DNA of 64,000 nucleotides from Tolypeutes matacus (taxonomy: Eukaryota > Chordata > Mammalia > Cingulata > Chlamyphoridae), in NCBI GenBank assembly GCA_026826555.1, contig JAKSZT010000116.1:1590613-1654612 (forward strand), in the 5' to 3' direction. How positions within the stretch are numbered: the stretch's first letter is position 1; every line of letters begins with the position of its first letter. A model generated the notes under the pieces. It searched no databases and was not told where the DNA came from. It saw only the letters and a list, made by a program, of their open reading frames with translations. Below, piece by piece: positions 11,198 through 24,602 of this stretch. The translations under genes and the position numbers were made by a program.

Positions 11198-13771
11198 TAA
11201 ATATATTTTAAGAGGTGCTTAGATTACCCAAAATATTACACGGAACCCACTGGGATTCCCATGTTGCCCACCTCCCACACCTCCCACCACATCCCACACA
11301 AACATCTCCCACAAGAGTGGCCTACCACCCTCAATGGACTTACACATCCTGGGGCCTTGCCACCAACCATAGACCACAGTTCACACCGTAGACCACACTC
11401 TTTCCCACACAGTTCTGAGTGGTGTGTGCTGATTTGAAATGGCCTACATCCGTTGGCACAATGGTACTCAGGACAACCTCCAAATCCCAAAAAAGCCCCT
11501 GTATTTCAACTGCTAGTCCCCTCCGTCCCCCAAAAGTGGCTCCACCTCATTGTTATAATTATTTCTATTGCTAGAATCACCATATATGAACAACAGAATA
11601 CCATCAAGTCCACTCTAGTCCATATTTCTTCCCCTAATTCTGAGGGGACTGGAATGGTGATGTCCACTCAACCTCCAAGTGAGAGAGGGCTTATATCCCA
11701 TGGATATGGTGGGTGGGATGATCCTGCCTGCAGATGCAGGCCCTCTCCATTCCCTGGGATGGCTGTTGCCCATCATTGTCTCCTCACCAGGTTACTTGGA
11801 TGAGTACATTGAGCTGTAGGGTAGGAGTTGCAGCTCCACCGAGATTCCATACACACCTGGCACATAGGTAGGCCAGAGGCTCCAGTCTCTGGAAGTATAC
11901 CTAGAAACTTCAGCATCACATATAGGTTTCAATAGAAGGGACTGATGAACCATGTGCAGGGAGGACTTATTTGAGTCCAATTCTGTCACTTTCTGGAGCA
12001 CAGATTCCAAAATAGAGCCTACTGATAAGGCATCAGTCTCTGGGTCTATCCCCACTTATATAGGACCTGGGTGTCTCCAGAGCTCTCAGGAGCCCCTCTG
12101 TGTTGGGTGATAGGCACTTAGATGTTTTATGAGCTCCTACTGAGGTATGCATAAGAGTTACCTCTGGGATGAACTCCCAACCCTCTTTGAAGTCTCTTAG
12201 CCACTTGAACTCATTTGTCTTTACATTTTTGCCCTTAAAATCAAGGTCTTTTTGCAATTGTGTTGACAGTTGGCACTTGGTATTAATCCCTCATTTCCAG
12301 GGAGGCTCATCCCTGGGAGTTATGTCCCATGTTTGGGGGAAGGTAATGCAATTATATGCTGGGTTTGACTTAGAGAGAGGCCACATTTGAGCAAGAAGGA
12401 GGCTCTCAGGTGGCAACCCTTAGGCACCCCACAACTGCAGGCTAAGTCTCAGTTACAAGAGCAAAGACTCACAAGGGTAGTCATCAATAAAAAGAACACA
12501 TCAGTGGGTCATCCTCTTTTGACAGACACTGTCCTTGCACTCAGAGGACTATTTCTTCTCCCTTGGAGACTGTGGCAGATCTCTCCAGGCTAGGATTTCA
12601 GATTCCCTCATTTATTGTGTGATTGTCCACCTATCGTATGCATGCCCCATCTTTTGATCTTTTCAACGATTTTGTATATCATTCATGTATATTCGGAAGA
12701 ACTAATTCCCATGAAACCCCCCTCCCACACACCCCCCACCAATAATCCCCTGCAGTACCCATTGTAACCCTTCTGTGATCCAAATCCTCCATGAACATGT
12801 AGTCCATAAAATAATCAAATACACTTACTAGGAAAAAGAAACAAGTATGATAAGCTTACATGAAAGAGACAAACATAAGGAAACTCAGGGGAAAAAAAAA
12901 AGAAAAGAGAAGGAAAAAAACAAATAATCAAGGAAAAAACAAAACAAAATAAAATTTAATTAGCGGATTGGGACATTCTAAAAAAGGGCAACAAAGCAAA
13001 GGAAATGCCTTAAAAAAATATATATGTATTTTTTCTTTTTTTTCCTTTCTCTTTTCTTTTCTTTCCTTCCTTTTATCACTGTGTTATTGGATGTCTGATG
13101 TGCCGTGACACCTTCCCCCTCTCAATCTCCATTTTCTCCCAATTTTTCATTTAATTTTCAAAGAAGTTTTGGGTCACAGCAAAGTCACACACGGAGTGCT
13201 GGAGACTCCCAGATACCAAACCACCACCCCTCCCCACCCCATATTAACCCCCCCTTTTTTTGGATGTTAGCATTGTTATAACTGTTATACAGACAGCAAA
13301 ATATAGCAACTAAACATTGTCAATTATTTACAGAATAGTTTACAATTTAGATGATACAGTTTAATAATTTTGATGATATTTACCATGTCCTGTGTCCATT
13401 ACTGTAAGGTAATGAAAAACCTTCACAATGACTACCAAACAACCCATTAGATCTTGACAGTTCCCTTCCCCGCAGCCCCCCAGGGCCCATGATACAACAC
13501 TCTCCCGACCCATGGAATGTCAAGATTCACAGTTACATGCCCTGGGGATTGGAACTGGCCCTTCCTAATCCACACACCCACCAGGGCTGCACCATCAAAC
13601 CCAGGAACACCACCACTCATCTGCCCCATCCCCCAACATGCAATCACACTCTATCCCATTACCATAGATTATGTCCATATGGGTGATGGCTCAAAGCCTG
13701 CTCTTCTCTTACTCTATTTTGTTAACCTCCTTTCAGACAATGGTTCTCAGAGACTGCTCACTTTCCTCATT

Positions 13772-16700
13772 TCAGATCAGTGAGGTCATATACTGTTCAT
13801 CCTTCAGTGCCTGGCTTGCTACACTCCACATAAGGTCTTCAAGATTCATCCACGTTATTCCATGTATTAGCACTTTGTTCCTTCTTACAGCTGAGTAATA
13901 TTCCATTGTATGTATGTACCACATTTTGCTTATCCATTCGTCTGTTGATGGGCACCGGGGCTGATTCCAACTTTTGGCAATGGTGAACAATGCCGCTATG
14001 AACATTGGAGTGCAAATATCTGTTTGTGTCTTTGCTTTCAGTTCTTCTGGATATATACCCAGCAGTGGAATTGCTGGATCACACGGAAGATCTATTGTTA
14101 GTTTTCTGAGGAACTGCCAAACTGTCCTCCACAGTGGCTGGACCATAACGCAGTTCCACCAGCAGTGGATGAGGGTTCCTATTCCTCAACATCCTCTCCA
14201 ACATTTAGTGTCTCCTGTTTTTTTAATAGCTGCCAATCTGATGGGTGTAAGATGGTATCTCATTGTAGTTTTGATTTGCATTTCCCTGATAGCAAGCGAT
14301 ATTGAGTATTTTTTCATGTACTTTTTAGCCATTTGTCTTTCTTCCTAGGAGAAGTGTCTTTTCAAGTCACTTGCCCATTGTTTAAATGGGTTTTTTGTCC
14401 TTTTATTTTCAAGGTGTAGGATTTCTTTATATATACAGTATATTAGGCTCCTATCAGATATATGATTGCCAAATTTTTTTTCCAATTGGGTAGGCTGCCT
14501 TTTTATATTCCTAATAACATCTTTTGAGGTGTAGAAGTTTTTAATTTTGATGAGATCCTATTTATCTATATTTTCTCTTGCTGCTCATGCTTTGGCTGTG
14601 AAGTTCATGAAAACATTTCCTATTACAAGGTCCTGTAGATCCTTCCCTACATTATCTTCCAAGGTCTTTATGGTTTTGGCTCTTATATTAGATCTTTGAT
14701 CCATCTTGAGTTGATTTTTGTATAAGGTGTGAGATGGTATTCTTCTCTCGTTCTTTTGGATATTGGTATCCAGTTCTTCAAGCACCACTTGTTAAAGAGG
14801 CCATTCTCTCCCAATTGAGTGGGCTTCGTGGCCTTGTCAAATATTCAGATGACTGTATGTGAGAGGATCTATATCAGAACTCTCAATCCGGTTCCATTGG
14901 TCAGTAGGTCTCTCCTTGGGACAATACCACGCAGTTTTGATCACTGTAGCTTTGTAGCATGTTTTAAAATCAGGTATTGTGATACCTCCAATTTCATTTT
15001 TTCTTTTCAATATACCTTCGGCAATTCGGGGCCTCTTGCCTCTCCAAATATATTTTGTGGTCAGTTTTCCCAATTTTTAAGAAATATAGTGTTGACTTTT
15101 ACTGGGTTTGCATTAAATCTGTAGATTAGTTTGGGTAGGATAGATATCTTGATGATGTTTAGTCTTCCTATCGATGAACAGGGAATATTTTTCCATTTAT
15201 TTAAGTCTTCTTTGATTTCTTTTGACAGTGTTGTGGAGTTTTCTCTATATAAGTCCTTTACATCTTTAGTTAAATTTATTTCTAGGTATTTGATTCTTTT
15301 AATTAGTATTGTAAATGGTATTTTTTTCCTGATTTCCTCCTCAGTTTGATAATTATTGGTGTACAGAAATGCTACTGATTTTTGAGTGTTGATCTTATGG
15401 CCTGCAACATTACTGAACTCCTTTATAAGTTATAGAAGGCTTGTTGTAGATTTCATAGGGCTTTCTATGTTTAGGATCATGTCATCTGCAAATAATGAAA
15501 TTTTTATTTCTTCTTTTCCAATCTGTATGCCTTTTATGTCCTTTTCTTGTCTCAGTGCTCATGCAAGTACTTCTAAGACAATGTTAAATAGGAGTGGTGA
15601 TAGTGGTCATCCTTGTCTTGTTCCCGATATCAGAGGGAAGGCTTTTAGGATTTCACCACTGAAAATGATGTTAGCTTTTGGTTTTTCATATATACCCTTT
15701 ATCATTTTCAGAAAGTTTCCATCTATTCCTATGTTTTGTAGTGTTTTTATAAGGAAAGAGTGCTGTATTTTGTCGAATGCTTTTTCTGCATCTATAGAGA
15801 TGATCATGTGATTTTTTTTCTTTCAATCTGTTTATGTTGTGAATAACATTGATTGATTTTCTTATATTGAACCATCCTTGCATACCCGGGATGAAACACA
15901 CTTGGTCATGGTGTATAATCCTTTTGAATTGTTGTTGAATGCAATTAGCAAGTATTTTGTTAAGGATTTTAGCATCTAGGGTCATTAGAGAAATTGGTCT
16001 GTAATTTTCCTTTCTTGTGGTATCTTTATTTGGTTTTGGTATTAGGGTAATGTTGGCATCATAGCATGAGTTAGGTAATATTCCTTCTACTTCTATTTTT
16101 TGGAAGAGCTTAAGTAGAATTGGTGTTAGCTCTTTCCGGAATGTTTGGTAGAATTCAGCTGTGAAGCCATCTGGTCCTGGACTCTTCTTTGTTGGGAGGT
16201 TTTTAATTACTGAGTCTATCTCTTTACTTGTACTTGGACTGTTGAGTGCATCTATTTCTTCTTTCATCAATGTCAGCTGTTTGTGGGTTTCTTGAAACTT
16301 GTCCATTTCCTCTAAATTTTCATTCTTTTTGGCATAAAATTTTTCAAAGTATCTTCTTATGATACTCTTTATTTCTGTGGGGTCAGTAGTGATATCAACT
16401 TGCTCATTCCTTATTTTATGTATTTGCATCTGTTCTCTCTTTTTCTTTGTTAGTCTGGCTAAGGGTTTGTCAATTTTGTTGATATTCTCGAAGAACCAGC
16501 TTTTGGTTTTGTTTATTGTTTCCAGTGCTTTCTTATTCTCTATTTCATTTAGTTCTGCTCTAATCTTGGTTATTTCCTGTTTTCTACTTCCTTTAGGTTT
16601 AGTTTGTTGTTGTTTTTCCAATTCCTCCAAGTGTGCAGTTAGGTCTTCAATTTTAGCTCTTTCTTCTTTTTTATTATATAAATTTATGGCTATGAACTTC

Positions 16701-17570
16701 CCTCTCAGGACTGCTTTCATTGCATCCCATAGGTCTTGATGTGTTGTCGTTTTCATTAGTTTCAAGGTACTAAGTGATTCCTTTTGAAATTTCCTCTTTG
16801 GCCCAGTTTGTCTAAGAGTGTGTTGTTTAACTTCCATATCCTTGTGCCTAACCTGTTTCTCTGGCCCTTAGTGATTTCCAACTTCATTCCATTGTAGTCA
16901 GAAAAATTACTTTATATATTCTCAATCTTTCTGAATTCATTGAGTGTTGTTCTGTGGCCTAGCATGTGGTCTATTTTGGAGTATGTTCCATGTGCACTGG
17001 AGAAGAATGTAAATCCTGCTGTATTTGGGTGTAGTGTTCTGTATATGTCTATTAAGTCCAGGTCTTCTAATGTATTGTTGAGTGCCTTAGTTTCTTTATT
17101 GATTCTCTGTCCAGATATTCTGTCTAATGATGATAGTGGTGTGTTGAAGTCCCCTGCTATAATTGTATAGGCATTTATTTCTTATCTTAGTTTTTCCAGA
17201 GTTTGCCACACACATTTTGAGGCACCTTGATTAGGTGCATAACAGTTGATGATTTTTCTCTCTTCTTGAGGGATTATTCCTTTTACTAATATGTAGTGTC
17301 CATATAGTTTTACATTTAAAGTCTGTTTTGTGTGATATTAGAATAGCTACTCCTGCCCTTTTTTTGGCTATTGTTAGCTTGCAAAATGGTTTTTCAGCCA
17401 TTCACTTTCAGCCAACTTGAATACCTGGGTTGAAGGTGGGTTTCTTGTAGACAGCATATAGATGAATCATATTTTCTTATCCATTCTGCCAATCTGTGTC
17501 TTTTGATTGGTGAATGTAATCCATTAACATTCATTGTTATTATTCATAACGAATTTCTTACTTCAGCCAC
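13772..17570 (-). pseudogene. L1-b ORF2 (endonuclease/reverse transcriptase), broken
   Basis: The full ORF2 length is present (about 1,266 codons). The initiator aligned with other copies has changed from ATG to GTG at 17,570-17,568. Visible parts: the endonuclease core with SDY in place of catalytic SDH (about 16,890), a long open stretch 16,837-15,686, RT motif [15 protein letters not shown] (about 16,165), and the catalytic FADD intact at 15,481-15,492. A C-terminal region homologous to the Cys-rich end follows before the stop at 13,774-13,772. Frameshifts near 15,815 and several stops make it inactive. Gene order and the shared 3' UTR place it in the same L1 family as L1-d. Confidence 0.85.
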
Positions 17571-17624
17571 TTTTCTTTGGGTTAATGTATGTCGTATATT
17601 GTTTTGTTTCTCTTTTTGTCTTTT

Positions 17625-17890
17625 CAGTTGTTTTTAAACTCTCCTCCAACTCTCTCTCCCTTGTTTTTTCCTTTCAACTTGTAGAGATTCCTTTAGTATT
17701 TCTTGAAGTGCTGGTTTCTTCTTGACATACTCTCTTAATTGCTGTTTATCTGTGAATATTTTGAACTCTCCATCATTTTTGAATGCCAATTTTGTTGGAT
17801 AGAGAATTCGTGGGTGGAAGTTTTTTTTCTTTTAGTGTTTTGACTATGTCATACCACTGTCTTCTTGCCTCCATGGTTTTCAGCTGAGAA
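17625..17890 (-). pseudogene. L1-b ORF1, C-terminal fragment
   Basis: The minus strand matches the last roughly 85 codons of L1-c ORF1, from the AETMEARRQWYD region to the terminal FKNN and stop (17,627-17,625). The 5' part is missing because the element ends at 17,890. This is the C-terminal RNA-binding domain only. Confidence 0.75.
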
Positions 17891-17935
17891 GCTTGGGACA
17901 TCTATCTGCATGGATCAATGGCGTGGAAGGTACAG
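17891..17935. other. 45-bp non-L1 spacer between head-to-head L1s
   Basis: Sequence between the 5' end of L1-b and the 5' end of L1-c does not align to either element. It is the centre of the inverted arrangement of the window. No recognised motif is present. Confidence 0.6.
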
Positions 17936-18076
17936 GAACATAGAAAGAAGCAAGGTAATAAAAGAAGAAGAAAAACTGCCAAAGAGAAAACTAAACTCAC
18001 ACGCAGAACCAACAGCTAAATAAAATTCTAGAGCATAGAGAAAAGCTAATCAACTTAACAAACCCATCAAGATAAT

Positions 18077-19063
18077 ATGATGACCAGAGGACAACAAAAA
18101 AATACAAATGACTCTGAGAAACTGAAAAACATGGACCAGTCCAATGCGCACACACACACACACAAACAGGAAACAATGCAGAACATCGAACAACTAATCA
18201 AAGCTATCCAAACAAATATCATGGACCAACTTAAAGAACTGAAGGAAGAGATTAAGGATATAAAGAAGACACTGGGAGAACATACTGAAGAAATATCAAA
18301 CATGCCTAAAAAAGTAATGGATATGATGGTGAACAATGACACAAGCCAAGAAATGAAAAAGACGCTGGACTCACATGGGAGCAGATTTGAACAGGCAGAG
18401 GAAAGAATTAGTGATATGGAAAACAATACAGCTGAAATCAAAGAGATTGTAGAAGAGATAGACAAAAAGATAGAAAAAATCCAGCATGGACTCAGAGAAA
18501 TAAGCGATCATACAAAATGCCCAAACATATGCATTATGGGCATCCCAGAAGGATAAGAGAAGGGAAAGGTAACAGAAGGAGTGTTGAAGGAAATAATGGC
18601 TGAAAACTTCCCAACTCTATTGAGAGAGATAGATGTGCAAATCCAGGAAGCACAGCACACCCCAAATAGTGTAAATCCCAACAGGCCAACTCCAAGATAT
18701 ATACTTGTCAAAATGTCCAGTGTTCAAGACAAAGAGAAAATTCTCAAGGCAGCAAGAGAAAAGAGAACCATCACATACAATGGAATCACAATAAAATTAA
18801 GTGCTGATTTCACATCTGAAACCATGGAGGAAAGAAGACAGTGGTATGACATAGTCAAAGCACTAAAAGAAAAAGAATTCCAGGCACGAATTCTGTATCC
18901 AGCAAAACTGGCATTCAAAAATGATGGAGAGTTCAAAATATTCACAGATAAACAGAAATTAAGAGAGTTTGTCAATAAGAAACTGACACTTCAAGAAATA
19001 CTAAAGGAACTTCTACAAGTTGAAAGAAAAAATCAAGAGTTAAGAGAGTTTAAAAACAACTAA
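18077..19063 (+). pseudogene. L1-c ORF1, full length with one nonsense codon
   Basis: This is the best preserved ORF1 in the window: 329 codons including the stop, with no frameshift. It has an N-terminal basic stretch (MMTRGQQK), a coiled coil at about residues 50-145, an RRM beginning PNICIMGIPEG (about 150) and a C-terminal domain with LLREIDVQIQEA and the AETMEE-like RRQWYDIVKAL region. A single TAA at 18,554-18,556 interrupts it where L1-d has GAA. The product would be the trimeric RNA chaperone of L1. Start chosen at the first of two adjacent ATGs, conserved in L1-d. Confidence 0.88.
18152..18172. repeat. (CA)n microsatellite in L1-c ORF1
   Basis: A short CA run lies near codon 26 of ORF1, where L1-d has the non-repetitive CAGTGCACAAAATAAAAACG. 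It keeps the frame. Confidence 0.8.
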
Positions 19064-19117
19064 AAAGACCAAAACAGAAACAAAACATCATATGACATAC
19101 ATTATTCCAAAGGAAAT

Positions 19118-22100
19118 ATGACTGAAGTAAGAAATTCTTTGCAAGTAATAACACAGAATTTTAATGGATTAAAATCACCACTCAAGAGACACAGATTGGC
19201 CAAATGGATAAAGAAATATAATCCATCCATATGCTATGTATAAGAAACCCCCGTTTGAACCAGGGATTCAAGGAGGCTGAAAATAAATGGCTGAAAAACA
19301 ATTTTACAAGGTAATAATAGCCAAAAAAGGGCAGGATTAGCTATTCTAATATCAGACAAAATAGACTTTAAATGCAAAACTATTGTAAGAGACAAAAAAG
19401 GACACTATATATTAGTAAAAGGGGTAATCTCTCAAGAAGAGAGAACAATCATAAACATTTATGCACCTAATCAGGGTGCCTCAAAATTCACAAGGTAAAT
19501 CTGGAAACGTTAAGTGGAGAAATAAATGCCTCTAAAATTATACCAGGGGGCTTAAGTACAACATTATCATCATTAAACAGAACATCTAGACAGAGAATCA
19601 ACAAAGAAACAAAGACTCTCAACAATACATTAGAGGACCTGGAATTAATAAACATATACAGAACAATATACCCAAATACAGCAGGATTTACATTCTTCTG
19701 GAGAGGGGAGGATCATACTCCAAGATAAACCACATGCTAGGCCACAGAAAAACTCTCAATGAATTCAGAAATATTGAGATCATACAAAGTAATTTCTCTG
19801 ATGACAATGGAATTAAATTGGAAATCACTAAGAGCCAGAGAAACAGGTTAGGCACAAGGATATGGAAGTTAAACAACACACTCTTAGACAAACAGTGGGA
19901 CAAGGAGGAAATCTCAAAAGAAATCACTAACTACCTTGAAACTAATGAAAATGACAACACAACATATCAAAACCTATGGGATGTCCTGAGAGGGAAGTTC
20001 ATAGCCATAAATAACTATATTAAAAAAGAAGAAATTGCTAAAATTGAAGACCTAACTGCACACTTGGAGGAATTGGAAAAACAACAACAAACTAAACCTA
20101 AAGGAAATAGAAAGAAGGAAATAACAAAAATTAAAGCAGAATGAAATGAAATAGAGAATAAGAAAGCACAAGAAAAAATAAACAAAACTAAAAGCTGGTT
20201 CTTCAAGAATATCAATAAAATTGACAAACAGTCAGACTAACAAAGAAAAAGAGAGAACAGATGCAAATACACAAAATAAGGATCGAGGAAGGGGATATCA
20301 CTACTGACTCCACAGAAATAAAGAATATCATAAGAGGATACTTTGAAAAATTACCTGCCAACAAGAATGATAATTTAGAGGAAATGGACAATTTTCTAGA
20401 AATTCATTAACAGCCTACATAGATGAAAGAAGAAATTGATGAACTCAACAGTCCAATTACTGGGAAAGAGAGAGATTCAGTCATCAAAAACCTCCCAAGT
20501 AAGTAGAGCCCAGTACCAGATGGCTTCACAGCTGAATTCTACCAAACATTGCAGAAAGAGCTAATGCCTATTCCAAAAAATAGAATTAGAAGGAATATTC
20601 CCTAACTCATTTTATCATGCCAACATTATCCTAATACCAAAACCAAATAAAGATACCTCAAGAAAAGAATATTACAGACCAATTTCTCTAATGAGCCTAG
20701 ATGCTAAAATTCTTAACAAAATACTTGCTAATTGCATTCAACAACATATTAAAAGGACTATACACCATGACCAAATGGGTTTCATCCTAGGTATGCAAGG
20801 ATGGCTCAATATAAGAAAATCAATCAATGTCATACACCACATAAACAAACTGAAAGAAAAAAAAACACATGATAATCTCTATAGATGCAGAAAAAGCATT
20901 CGACAAAATACAACACTCTTTCCTGATAAAAACACTGCAACAGGTTGGAATAGAATGAAATTTTCTGAATATGATAAAGGGTATATATGAAAAACCGAAA
21001 TCTACTCATCTTTAATGGTGAAATCCTAAAAGCCTTCCATCTGAGATTGGGAACAAGACAAGGATGCCCACTATCACCACACTTACTTAACATTGTCTTA
21101 GAAGTACTTGCTCATGCACTGAGTCAAGTAAAGGATATAAAAGTCACCCAGATTGGAAAAGAAGTAAAAATTTATTATTTGCAGACAACATGATTCTATC
21201 CATAGAAAGCCCAGAGAAAGCTACCACAAAGCTTCTGGAATTTATAAAGGAGTTTGGTAACTCCTCATGCAGGCTATAAGATCAATGGTCAAAAATCAGT
21301 AGCATTTCTGTACACCAATAACGAGCAATCAGATGAGGAAATCAAGAAAAAAAATGCCATTTACAATACTAACTAAAAGAATCAAATACCTAGGAATAAA
21401 TTTAACTAAAGATGTAAAGAACTTATATGGAGAAAACTACACAACACTGTTAAAGGAAATCAAAGAACACTTAAATAAATGGAAAAATATTCCCTGTTCA
21501 TGGATAGGAAGACTAAACATCATCAAGATGTCTATCCTACCCAAACTACTGTACAGAATTAATGCAATCCCAATAAAAATCAACATTATTTTTTAAGAAA
21601 ACTGGAAAAACTGACCACAAAATATATTTGGAAAGGTAAGAGGCCCCGAATTGCCAGAGAGATATTGAAAAAGAAAAATGAAGTTGGAGGTATGACATTA
21701 CCAGACTTTAAAACATATTACAGAGCTACAGTGATCAAATCTGCATGGTATTGGCACAAGGATAGACCTACTGACAAATGGATTCGAAATAAGATTTCTG
21801 ATATAGATCCATACATATACAGTCATCTGATATTCAACAAGGCTACCAAGCCCACTCTTTTGGGAGAGAATGGCCTCTTTAACAAGTAGTGCTTGGAGAA
21901 CTGTATATCCATATCCAAATTGAAAGAAGAATACCATCTCACACTTTATACAAAAATCAACTCAAGATGGATCAAAGATCTAAATAAAAGAGCCAAAACC
22001 ATAAAGACCTTGGAAGATAAATTAGGAAAACATCTACAGGACCTCGTATTAGGAAATGGTTTCATGAACTTCACAGCCAAAGCGCAAGCAGCAAGAGGAA

Positions 22101-22898
22101 AATTAGATAAATGGGATCTCCTCAATATTTAAAACTTCTGCACCTCAAAGGATGTTACTAAGAAAATCAAAAGGCAGCCTACCCAATGGGAGAAAATATT
22201 TGGGAACCATATATCTGATGTGTCTAATATCCTGCATATATAAAGAAATCCTACACTTTGAAAATAAAAAGACAAGCAATCAATTTAAAAAAAATGGGCA
22301 AGGTACCTGAAAAGACACTTCACTAAGGAAGAAATACCAAGGGCTAAAATACACATGAAAAAAATGCTCGATATAGCTTGAATCAGGGAAACACAAATCA
22401 AAACTACAATGAGAAACCATTTACACACATCAGAATGGCAGCTATTAAAACAACAGCAGACTCTAAGTGTTGAAGAAAATGTGGAGGAATAGGAACTCTC
22501 ATCCACTGCTGGTGGGATTGTGGAATGGTCCAGCCACTGTGGAGGACAGTTTGGCGGTTCCTCAGAAAACTAACAATAGATCTTTCTTATGATCCAGCAA
22601 TTCCACTGGTTGGTAAATACCCAGAAGAACTGAAACCAAAGACACGAAAAGATATAGGCACAACAATGTTCATAGCGTTATTGTTGACCATTGCCAAAAG
22701 TTGGAATCACCCCATCACCCATCAATAGATGAATGCATAAGTAAAGTATGGTACATACATACAGTGGAATACTACTCAGCTGTAAGAAGCAATAAAGTGC
22801 TAACACATGGAATAACGTGGATGAAACTTGAACACCTTGTGTTGAGTGAAGCAAGCCAGGCATTGAAGGTTTAAGAGTATATGACTTCACTGGTTTGA
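19118..22898 (+). pseudogene. L1-c ORF2 (endonuclease/reverse transcriptase), broken
   Basis: The start ATGACTGAAGTAAG aligns with the L1 initiator and the stop is at 22,896-22,898. The endonuclease catalytic SDH reads SDD (about 19,799), the RT motif SPGPDG reads SPVPDG and the FADD box reads FADN (about 21,180). Stops and shifts are frequent in the endonuclease and RT regions, for example near 19,497, 20,143 and 20,410. Open stretches remain at 19,734-20,144 and 21,333-21,889. The C terminus keeps the [11 protein letters not shown]ys/His cluster (about 22,494). It is more decayed than L1-b and L1-d. Confidence 0.85.
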
Positions 22899-24602
22899 AC
22901 TGAGGAAAGTGAGCAGGCTCTGAGAACCATTGTCTGAAAGATAGGTTAACAAGGGAGAGAAAGAGAAGTGTAGGCTGTGAGCCATCACCCATATGGACAT
23001 AATCTATGGTAAAGGGATAGAGTATAGTTTCATACTGAAGGATAGGACAGATAGGTAGTGATATTACTGGGTTTGGTGGCACCAGGATGACGTGGTTAGA
23101 TTAGGAAGGGCAGGTAGGAATATCCAGGGCATGTAATTATGAATCTTGACATTCCATGAGTCAAGACAGGGGAGTGTCATATGCCCAGGGCAATGGGGAG
23201 GAAGGAATAGTTAAGATCAAATGGGGTATTTATTGGTCAAGGGAAAGGTTTTACATTAACTTACAGTAATGGACACAGGATATAGTAAATATAAAAAATT
23301 ATTAAACTGTACGATCTAAATTGCAAACTATACTGTAAAACATTGACAATGTTTAGTTGCTATATTTTACTATCTGTATAACAGTTATAACAATGCTAAA
23401 ATCCATTTTTAAAAAGGTTTTAATATGAGCTGGGGAACAGGGATAGAGGTTGAGTATGTGGGTGTCTCTAGTATTCCGTGTGTGACTTTGCTGTGACCTA
23501 AAACTTCTTTGAAAATTAAATGAAAATTTGGGAGACACTGGGGAATGAGAGGGGGAAGGTATCACGGTACACTAGACATCTGATAATACAGTGATAAAAG
23601 GAAAAAAGTATAATTTTTAAAGGAAACTTTTTGTTTGTTTTTCCATTTTTTTGAATGTCCCATTGAGCTACTTATATTTTATTTTTAGTTTAGTATTTTT
23701 TTCTTCTGAGTTTCCTTGTACTTATCCCTTGCATTTAAGCTTATCATTATTATTTCTTTTTCCTATAAATTTTATTTGGTTATTATATGGGCTTCATGTT
23801 CAAGGTAGGTTTAGATTACAGAAGGGTTACATTTGGGGCTGCAGAGGATCATTGGTGGAAGGTGTGTGGGATGGGGGATTCATGGGAGTAAGTACATCTG
23901 AATATACATGAAAGATATATAAAATTGTTTAAATGATCAAGGGATGGGGCATGGTCATGGTGGGTAGACAATCACTCGGTAAATGATGGAATCTGAATTC
24001 CCAGCCTGGAGAGATCTGCCACATTCTCCAAGGGAGCAGCAACAGTCCCCTGAGTGCTAGAGCAGTGTCTGGAAAAAGAAGATGGCACACTGATGGGTTC
24101 TTGTTATTGATGACTAGCCTTATGAGACTTTGCTCTTGTAATTGAATCATAGCCTAATGTTATGGGGTGCCTAAGGTTTGACACCTGAGAGCCTCCTTGT
24201 TGCTCAAATGAGGCCTCAATAGCCAAACTTAGGATATTAATACATTACCTTCCCCCCCAATGTGGGAAATGACTCCTGGGGATGAAGCTCCCTGGCATTG
24301 AGGGATTAATACCAAATGCCTACTGGCAACATAATTAGAAAAGACCTTGAATAAAGGGGGAAAAGGTAAAGAGAAAATAGTTTATGTGGTAAGAGACTTC
24401 AAAGAGAGTTGGGAGGTCATCTTAGAGGTAACGCTTACACCCACCTCAGTAGTATCTCACAGAGCACCAAAGTGGATATCACCCCACACAGAGGGGCTCC
24501 TAAAGGATCTGAAGACACCCAGGTCCTACATAAGTGGGGATAGCCACAGAGATTGATGCCTTATTACTGGGCTCTACATTGGAATATTTGCTCCTGAGAG
24601 AG
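22899..24602 (+). other. L1-c 3' UTR, truncated
   Basis: No gene is present. The segment follows the L1-d 3' UTR from 49,145 to about 50,930 and then ends at the unit 2 junction. It includes the G-rich tract near 23,825-23,880 in weaker form than in L1-d. Confidence 0.8.

Larger units (their letters stand above)
10885..13771 (-). other. L1-b 3' UTR
   Basis: The stretch between the ORF2 stop (13,772) and the poly(A) end contains no conserved frame. It aligns along its whole length with the 3' UTR of L1-d (49,145-51,890) and of L1-e. On the minus strand it is G-rich in two places: about 12,715-12,760 and 13,205-13,255. Confidence 0.8.
10876..17890 (-). mobile_element. L1-b, LINE-1 element truncated within ORF1
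   Basis: On the minus strand the element runs from inside ORF1 (17,890) through all of ORF2 to a long 3' UTR ending at the T-rich tract 10,881-10,892 (the poly(A) end). A SINE has inserted in its 3' UTR. It is the best matched partner of L1-d at protein level but has lost the 5' UTR and the first two thirds of ORF1. It stands head to head with L1-c, only about 45 bp away. Confidence 0.9.
17936..24602 (+). mobile_element. L1-c, LINE-1 element truncated at both ends
   Basis: It begins at GGAACATAGAAAGAAGC, the last roughly 140 bp of the 5' UTR (compare 43,787 in L1-d). It contains ORF1, ORF2 and about 1.7 kb of the 3' UTR. It stops at 24,602, where the 3' UTR copy in L1-d would continue for another kilobase; unit 2 sequence follows at once. 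No poly(A) tail or target duplication is visible, so the right end is a recombination or deletion junction. Confidence 0.88.

Noticed and set aside
13447..13898. Overlapping plus-strand frames near the end of L1-b
   Set aside because: They lie antisense to the L1 3' UTR and ORF2 end and are not kept as frames in the other L1 copies.
17625..19063. Twin-priming as the origin of the head-to-head L1s
   Set aside because: Twin priming gives non-overlapping inverted segments of one RNA; here both sides contain ORF1 and ORF2, so they are two separate elements or an inverted duplication.
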